Source: Agelas oroides (lineage: Eukaryota > Porifera > Demospongiae > Agelasida > Agelasidae). Taken from it: a DNA stretch of 64,000 nt. The notes under the pieces are model-generated. The model was not told where the DNA came from. It was given only the letters and a program-made list of their open reading frames with translations, and ran no database searches. The stretch covers positions 5,438,889 to 5,502,888 of the forward strand of contig OX422196.1 in the NCBI GenBank assembly GCA_949130485.1, written 5' to 3'. The translations under genes and the position numbers were made by a program. Each line of letters opens with the position of its first letter. Within the stretch, counting starts at the first letter, position 1. Shown in pieces: positions 57,729-64,000 of the stretch.

Positions 57729-60482
57729 CAGGGCCGTAGGAGCAGGTCCGGCAGGTCCGGCGGCCGCCGGACCAATCTCAGCGCCCCAAACCTTCGTGTA
57801 GCACAAAACGTGGGTGTGGCTGAAGCGCTGCAGCACTGCTGCAATGTCTTCAGCCACACCCACATGCATGTTTACAACTCTACGTGTAGCAGCCGCGACG
57901 TCCATACGCGCGCAACATGGCCGAGTCACAGTTTCAACCGACTAAAGCGTTTAACTTTCCAAAGCGACAGTTTGGTACAAAGGGCGAGGAGAGGAGTTTC
58001 CGGGCTGAATGGTGTGACACGTTCAGCTGGCTGCACTATGATGTTAAAACAGACGCGGCATTTTGTTACCTTTGCATGCGCTGTGAGGCTGAGAAAAAGT
58101 TCTTAGCGAGTACCAAGCGGGAGCCAGCGTTTATCTCCAAAGGTTTTACATACTGGAAAGAGGGCCCTAAAGCGTTCAAGAAACATCAAGGAAGTGATTG
58201 TCACCGTGAGGCTGTAGACGCTCTGATCGTTCTCCCTCGGTGCACGAAGGATGTTGGTGAGCTGCAGAGTTGAGAACATGAAGTAGAGAAGGCACGAAAT
58301 TCTGAAATGCTGTTGCTGGTGCTACAAAGCATACGATTTCTTGCAAGGCAAGGCTTACCCCTGAGAGGAGATGGCAATGAGTCTGATGGTAATTTCAATC
58401 AGCTGCTTCGTTTGAGAGGTGTTGATCACGAAGGAATTGACTCATGGTTGAGCAAGAAGACAAACAAGTACACCTCACCTGAAATCCAAAACGAGTGCTT
58501 GCAGCTGATGGCACTACACATTCTTCGTCAAATAAGTCACAAAATTGCTGGTAGCCACTGTTTCAGCATCCTGGCAGATGAATGTACTGACTGTTCGAAC
58601 AAAGAGCAGTTCACCATCAACATCCGTTGGGTTGATCCACATCTGACTGAGCACGAGGATTTCATTGGCCTCTATCAGGTGAACATGATTGATGCCGAGA
58701 GCTTGGTGTCTTCCATCAAAGATGTGCTGTTGCGTATGAATGCAAAAGTCGCTGATTGTCGTGGCCAGTGTTATGACGGGGCATCAAATATGAGTGGTGC
58801 AAGGAAAGGGGTTGCTGCAACCATCACACAGGAAGAAAGCCGAGCTCTTTACACCCATTGCTATGCACATGCCCTGAACCTTGCTGTAGCTGACACTGTA
58901 AAACAGTCGAAAATCTGCAGGGATGCATTAGACACAGCATTTGAGATAACTAGGCTGATCAAGTTTTCTCCAAAGAGAAATGCAGCATTTGACAGAATCA
59001 AATCAAGCAGCGAAGATGATGCCTGTCTCAGTCCCATTGGAATTCGCACCTTTTGCCATACACGGTGGACAGTCCGAGGGGATGCCATTGAGAGTATTCT
59101 GGTCAACTACAGCACCCTTAATGCTCTTTGGGAAGAGTGCTTGGAGTCACAAACTCGACTTGATCCTGATGTCAAAGCCAGAATCATTGGAGTGCAGTCA
59201 CAGATGTCAACCTTCAACCTCTTTTTTGGCTTGAAGTTGTGCGAGCGAATTTTGAAGATTACTGACAACCTGAGCAGAACCCTGCAGAAAACCTCCCTGT
59301 CTGCCGCTGATGCACAGCACATTGCCTCACTGACTGTCACTACTTTGCACAAGATGAGAACAAATGTGGCGTTCCAGGCCTTTTTTGACCTGGTTGAGTT
59401 GCTTCGCACTTCAGCTGGTGTGGAGCAACCTTCCCTACCTCGAAAGAGGAAAGTGCCCAGACGTATTGATGATGGTAATGGTGGTGCCTATTTCAGTGAG
59501 ACAGTTGAAGACCACTATCGCCTGCAGTACTTTGAAGCGTTAGACCTGGCAGTGGTGTCTATCAGGGACAGGTTTGATCAGCCAGGTTACGCAGTGTACT
59601 GCAAGCTTGAGGAGCTGTTACTCAAGGGAGCAGCTGGTAGCGACTTCAGTGAGCAGCTGAGGGAAGTGTCAAGAATTTATCATGAGATTGATGGCAGTCA
59701 ACTGAAGGTGCAGCTGTCCAATTTGGCCACCTACTTCCAAAAGAGTGGTATTGAGGTTTCATTGCAAGAGTGCCTCAATTACCTGCGAAGCCTCTCTCCA
59801 GCTGCAAAGACATTTTATAGTGAAGTATGCACCTTGGCTCGCATAATCCTTGTAATGCCAGCTAGCAATGCTGTCAGTGAAAGGTCCTTCTCTGTTATGC
59901 GGCGAATTAAGAGCTACTTAAGAAACACAATGGGTCAAGCTCGACTTAACCATCTAATGGTTCTCAACATCTACAAGGAACAACTTGATAAGTTGGATTT
60001 GATGGCCATTGCCAATGAGTTTGTAAGTGGCAATGAGCACCGCCTGAGGTTTTTTGGCAAGTTTACCTGATACAAACTTTAACATGAATGCTAACATTGG
60101 GATTCATTGCCTCATTATCAAACAGCACAACATTTATTATTATTCAAAACACTGAAGAGCTTTTCTATTATCTGTGTGGTTCCGTTTTGCTGTGTATTAT
60201 GCTATACTGCTGAAACTACATTAGTTTTTACAACAATTTCAATTGCATTATATACTATGAGAGTGAAGTGGAGTCATTGAATGTGCAAATGTTAAGGTTT
60301 CGAGCACATTTCTATGTTTAGCAGCAGATTGGGCAACTCTTGCTCTTTCACCCCAAAATTGCACCAGAAGTGATCTTAGAATGTCTGAAATCCAAAATTT
60401 TCCTGGGGGGGCATGCCCCCAGACCCCCCTAGTGGAAACACATTATTGCCTGACCAAACAAAAATTGCTTGGTACGGCCCTG
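57729..60482 (+). mobile_element. hAT transposon, nearly intact
   Basis: Begins cagggccgta and ends with the inverse tacggccctg. ctgac occurs on both sides (57724-57728 and 60483-60487). Compared with the uninterrupted relative at 16380-16700 (inverted), where a single c-a/t-gac is found, this is a 5-bp target duplication. Most hATs make 8 bp, so this is a short-duplication family. It carries one transposase gene. Confidence 0.85.
57917..60070 (+). pseudogene. hAT transposase (ZMYM1/DUF4371-like), one in-frame TGA
   Basis: A single 718-codon frame, MAESQFQPTKAFNFPKRQFG to RFFGKFT, interrupted only by TGA at codon 119 (58271-58273); reading is otherwise open. Order: TTF-type zinc finger (WLHYDVKTDAAFCYLCMRC, then HQGSDCHREAV), DUF4371-like region (LARQGLPLRGDG), RNase H-like core with SILADECTD and QCYDGASNMSG aspartates, YTHCYAHALNL, the CHTRWTVRG motif, and C-terminal hATC dimerisation with NAVSERSFSVMRRIKSYLR supplying the catalytic Glu. 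All expected catalytic residues are present. The TGA falls just after the zinc finger, so a second start (Met at 58307) could give a finger-less protein of 587 residues. Recently active by appearance. Confidence 0.85.
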
Positions 60483-60700
60483 CTGACATCAAGTCGCTAA
60501 AAAAGGCAAATCGTCTATCTTCTGACTTCTTCTTTTGCTCACCACGATAGCACGACAACGGCTGAAGCTATTACAACGATTCAAACGCGAAAGATCAGCA
60601 TAAATTACTGGGTATTGTACCCACCACTCATCGTTCTCAAAGAAAGAAGTCGAATTAATCGGCGATTCTCAGGTAACCCCACGCTTATGCTTGCTGCTAT
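60483..60700. repeat. Right part of the repeat hosting the hAT
   Basis: aagtcgctaaaaaaggcaaatcg to about 60640 matches the inverse of 16360-16510. Confidence 0.65.
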
Positions 60701-60903
60701 ACGCCATTTTGTTAGAATAGAATATTCATAGCGATTACGTCAACAGAAGTTCAACAGCTACAGCACGTGAAGTTGGCATGCAGCTGCGGTTATTCTACTT
60801 CCGTAGAGAACTTGACGATCGATTGATTCCCAAACGATTGCATATGTTGCTACTTTCATACAGCAGTTGACGTACTTGTGCTGGATTTGACAAGGAACGC
60901 AGT

Positions 60904-61584
60904 ATGCGTAACGTCCACAAGAAACGGGCGCGGGATAAGCAGAACTATCTGCGAAACAAAGAAAGCAAAAGGCAAGCGTCCCGTAACAAGTACTGGAAGA
61001 ACCCGGAAAAACAAAGGGCATCTTCCCGGGCGTACTCTCTTACTAGTTATTGGAAGAACCCTGAAAAGAAAAGGGCATCTTCCTATACTAGTCTCGCAAG
61101 CCAGACCCAACCAACCAACCCCAGCGCGGATCGCTTTCAGTATCACACACGGGGAAGGAAGGGTCTAGTGACTTTCGGTAGGTTTCCGTGTGCTACGTCG
61201 CGATTAGCGCGTAGACAATCTGATTGGCTACGGTCACATAACTTTGAGCTAATCTCGACGTGTGAAACCGCTGAATCGGAAGAGCGTAGTGGCAAAGTTC
61301 GTTACCCACGCTAGCGCTCATAGCACCTACTTAATTAATGGCTTTATCGAATATTAACCTCGTGATTTTCTGCGTTTAATGCATTCCACTTGCACACGGA
61401 AACCTACCGAGAGTCACCAGACCCTTCCTTCCCCGTGCGTGATACTGAAAGCGATCCGCGCTGGGGTTGGTTGGGTCTGGCTTGCGAGACTACTTCCCAT
61501 ACCCGTTATTGGGAGGACCCCGAGACCAAGAGGGCGTCCTCCCATACCCGTTATTGGGAGGACCCCGAGACCACAGTGCCTTAG
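60904..61584 (+). pseudogene. Basic-repeat ORF (RYWKNPEKKRASS repeats) split by a MITE
   Basis: Starts MRNVHKKRARDKQNYLR and continues as degenerate 13-16-residue repeats of the KYWKNPEKQRASS / RYWEDPETKRASS type. Such basic leaders occur, as I recall, at the N-terminus of large predicted sponge and cnidarian proteins that may be Helitron-related, but no Rep or helicase follows here. The MITE at 61089-61492 interrupts it. Skipping the MITE and one copy of its target duplication leaves an open frame of about 88 residues. Confidence 0.45.
61089..61492. mobile_element. MULE-like MITE, 404 bp, with 10-bp target duplication
   Basis: TIRs of about 50 bp: tagtctcgcaagccagaccc... and inverse ...gggtctggcttgcgagacta. 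Flanks cttcctatac (61079-61088) and cttcccatac (61493-61502) are a 10-bp duplication with one mismatch. A 9-10-bp duplication plus long TIRs fits Mutator-like elements. Confidence 0.8.
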
Positions 61585-61772
61585 AACAACCACTCACACA
61601 CACATGCACATACCCAATTAGACAACAGTTACACCCATGATTCCATTGTCAAGTGGATAAGTGCAAACAGCTAACATCCTCCAGAAATCCATCAACATCA
61701 ACAATAAACTACATAACAAGTCATTTCACTTGGGGTGTGGTTACACAACAACAAAAAAAAAAAAAACAGAAA

Positions 61773-62449
61773 CAAGTCACAAAAAAGTTTGCCAAACGCA
61801 AACAAGCACATGTAGGGATGAAATCCTCAAAAACCAACCAAACAAGATGGGAACGACACCACAATACTTTTACACCATCCCTACATCTTGTGCCATTTTG
61901 CCACCTGTACACAACACAAAACCCTCTACATTTGTAATTATTAGCCCACACCAACCACAAACAAACATAGTACTTCACTCCATTCAACTATCTCACAAAA
62001 TAACCCATCCTTCACAAAGCATTACAAAATTACCACTACTCACTTCACAGCCACCTGTATACAAGACAACCCATATCTATCATGCTAAACAGGCATAAAA
62101 CTTAACATAATGCACATTCCAACATACCACACACACTCACCACTCCTCACTCACTCCACACCTTCTACACACAACTTGGACCATACCTGCTACACTCAGT
62201 AGCAACCACCAACAACACAACATACTCACTATGCACAACACACCCACGCCACACCCTTCCATCTACAAGACAACCCTCTTCTACACACAACTAAAAAACA
62301 AATACAAACACACAGTTTTGGCAAAATGGCACAAGATGTAGGGATGGTGTAAAAGTATTGTGGTGTCGTTCCCGTCTTGTTTGGTTGGTTTTTGAGGATT
62401 TCATCCCTACATGTGCTTGTTTGCGTTTGGCAAACTTTTTTGTGACTTG
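61773..62449. mobile_element. Long-TIR element, copy 2
   Basis: TIRs of about 130 bp (caagtcacaaaaaagtttgcc... and inverse). The interior 61905-62310 is nearly free of G on the plus strand, so it is the opposite orientation of copy 1. Overlapping ORFs on both strands come only from the low-complexity composition. Confidence 0.75.
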
Positions 62450-62599
62450 TATATCTAGCACCCACGCACCTCCCACTTTGCCACTTCACAAAACAAAGGC
62501 ACTTAATACACACTCTATGGTACTATTGCAGCATGTAATCCGCTCCAGGGTAAGCAAAAAAAGCTGCTGCATATGAAAATATTCAGTAAGGTGATCTTG

Positions 62600-63990
62600 T
62601 GTATCTGAAAATGTTTCCCATTCTACCAGCGAACAAGGGGGAATGCGACCATGATGATGAAATGTGACTACAACAAGAAGATGGAGATGTTTCAGACAGG
62701 CACCTAAGATCGATGAGCCTCAAGTCCCATTCAGACCTATGGTCTCATGCATAGGGTTACCATTACATCAGCTCTCCAAGCACATCACATTCCTCAATGT
62801 CTTGTCCTTCTGAAACCTCCCACAAATGATAGAATTGCCTCACTTACAGAATGTTGGTGAAGAGAGAGGAGACATCAAAGCTCACTAAAATCTCATCACT
62901 CTCTCCATGCACATCTTTCATCATCTCTGTAAAATGCCTGGAGTTTCTGACATGGGAACCAATCTGTCCTGCTAGGGGGGAATGAGGGACAGGACCTCTA
63001 ACTTCCTAGAACAAATTGCAGAGCTGTTGTAGATTTGCCTGAGGTCCACCTACTTCAGCAACAGGGAAAATATCTACAAGCAGAAGGAAGATGCAACATT
63101 GGCCTCCCCGTTCTCTGCTGTGGTGGCCAACCTCTTAGAGGAGCTGTCACTTGAGACAACACCAACCAGACCCCAGGTTGTGGTAGAGGTATGTTGATGA
63201 CACCTTTTGTATCCTCAGAAAGGGCTCCTTTGCCATCACAAAGGGGTCAGGCTGACCATCAAGTTCACTACGGAGCAGGGAAAAAATGGGACATTCCCTT
63301 ACATAGACACTCTACTCAGGAGAAGAGAGGATGACAGCTTGGACACATCTGTCAATGGAAGCCCATGCACACGGACTGACATCTCCACTTTGAGTCCAAT
63401 CATCTGACCCATGTGAAGAGAGGTGTGGTGAGATGTCTACACAACAGAGCCAGAGAGATCATCAGCATACAGGACAACCTTCAGAAGGAAATAGACCACC
63501 TTGTTAGAGTTCTTGAGCAAAACAGTTTTTGAGAAAAACACGGGTGGTGATACTCTACGTGACCGGGAGAGTGAAAACATCAGAAAGTTTAACATCAGAG
63601 TAGTCCTTAAATCACAGACACTTCCTCAATGTAGACCAGGGTCAAGAATACACTACCTCTGGGTAAACAATCCGATGTGATATATTGTATCCCCTGCAGC
63701 TGTGGCAGGTCTACAATTGAAGAGACTAGATGGAGACTGGAGACAAGGCTAAAGGAACACCAGGATGCCTGCAAGAAGGGGATGACAGAGAAGTCAGCTA
63801 TAGTAGAGCACACATGGGAGAATCACCACCCAATCCACTGGGAGGAGACAGTGGTGCTGGACCATGGCAGGGGACAGAAGCTGTTGGTAAAGAAGGTTCT
63901 GCACATCCAAATGACCCTGGGAGGAGCACTTCAACCAGGATGAAGGACTGGAAGCCCTGGATGCTGGATCACAGTGATTAAGCCTTGGCA
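62600..63990 (+). mobile_element. Penelope-like retroelement, broken
   Basis: Recognisable reverse transcriptase C-terminal pieces (FPYIDTLLRRREDDSLD) are followed by a GIY-YIG endonuclease region (YCIPCSCG, WRLETRLKEHQDACKKG, ENHHPIHWEETVVLDHGRG). Order and strand fit the 3' part of a Penelope-like element. It lacks a 5' end in the window and is broken in several places. Confidence 0.65.
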
Positions 63991-64000
63991 AATCATGCTC

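Noticed and set aside
61661-62098. 145-codon frame inside the long-TIR element
   Set aside because: Low-complexity, nearly G-free DNA has few stops by chance; no domain.

Overview
The window reads as intergenic and genic DNA of a demosponge, very probably Amphimedon queenslandica or a close relative. The organism call is inference. It rests on a minus-strand NLR immune-receptor gene with the Death/NACHT/LRR layout known from sponges, on a pair of sponge-type N-terminal modules in that gene, and on dense DNA-transposon debris with short spliceosomal introns. I saw no rRNA, tRNA or CRISPR array.

The main gene lies on the minus strand. From 57.36 kb downward it has a Death-domain exon (57359-57066), a large exon with two related modules, a 10-residue tandem repeat and a second Death domain (56918-54723), and a NACHT exon (54658-53134). 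Below these, from 51.8 kb down to about 2.7 kb, are 30 full-length stop-free leucine-rich-repeat (LRR) exons, one 75-nt exon, and two or three ruined ones. Full exons are 84 or 96 nt and all start and end in phase 2, the phase in which the NACHT exon ends. Any subset could be spliced without a frameshift. Whether this is one giant gene or one gene plus NACHT-less duplicated LRR blocks cannot be told from sequence alone. The first coding exon and the terminal exon were not found.

Layout. 0-2.7 kb: a hairpin repeat and a 55-bp minisatellite. 2.7-11.5 kb: LRR exons, MITEs and a 3.4-kb TIR element with a spliced DUF7869-like gene. 11.5-16.7 kb: a long-TIR element, a decayed hAT copy and an unassigned ORF repeat. 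17-20 kb: more LRR exons. 20.2-26.6 kb: a second copy of about 3.4-9.8 kb, including the DUF7869-like element (offset near 16.8 kb). 27-36.4 kb: more LRR exons and nested MITEs. 37.7-41.3 kb: a giant foldback palindrome whose arms carry about 30-35 copies of a 41-bp tandem repeat. 42-46.3 kb: a row of MITEs with clear terminal repeats (piggyBac-like with TTAA, hAT-like, TA-flanked). 46.7-48.3 kb: a 284-bp exon-plus-intron tandem array of LRRs. 50.9-51.3 kb: a CA microsatellite. 53-57.4 kb: NLR core. 57.7-60.5 kb: a hAT element with matching termini, a 5-bp target duplication and one in-frame TGA. 60.7-64 kb: a basic-repeat ORF split by a MULE-type MITE, a second long-TIR element and a broken Penelope-like retroelement.

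The parts work together in one visible sense: the LRR array grew by duplicating exons with their introns, and mobile elements repeatedly landed in the introns (and once in an LRR exon) before or after larger blocks were duplicated.
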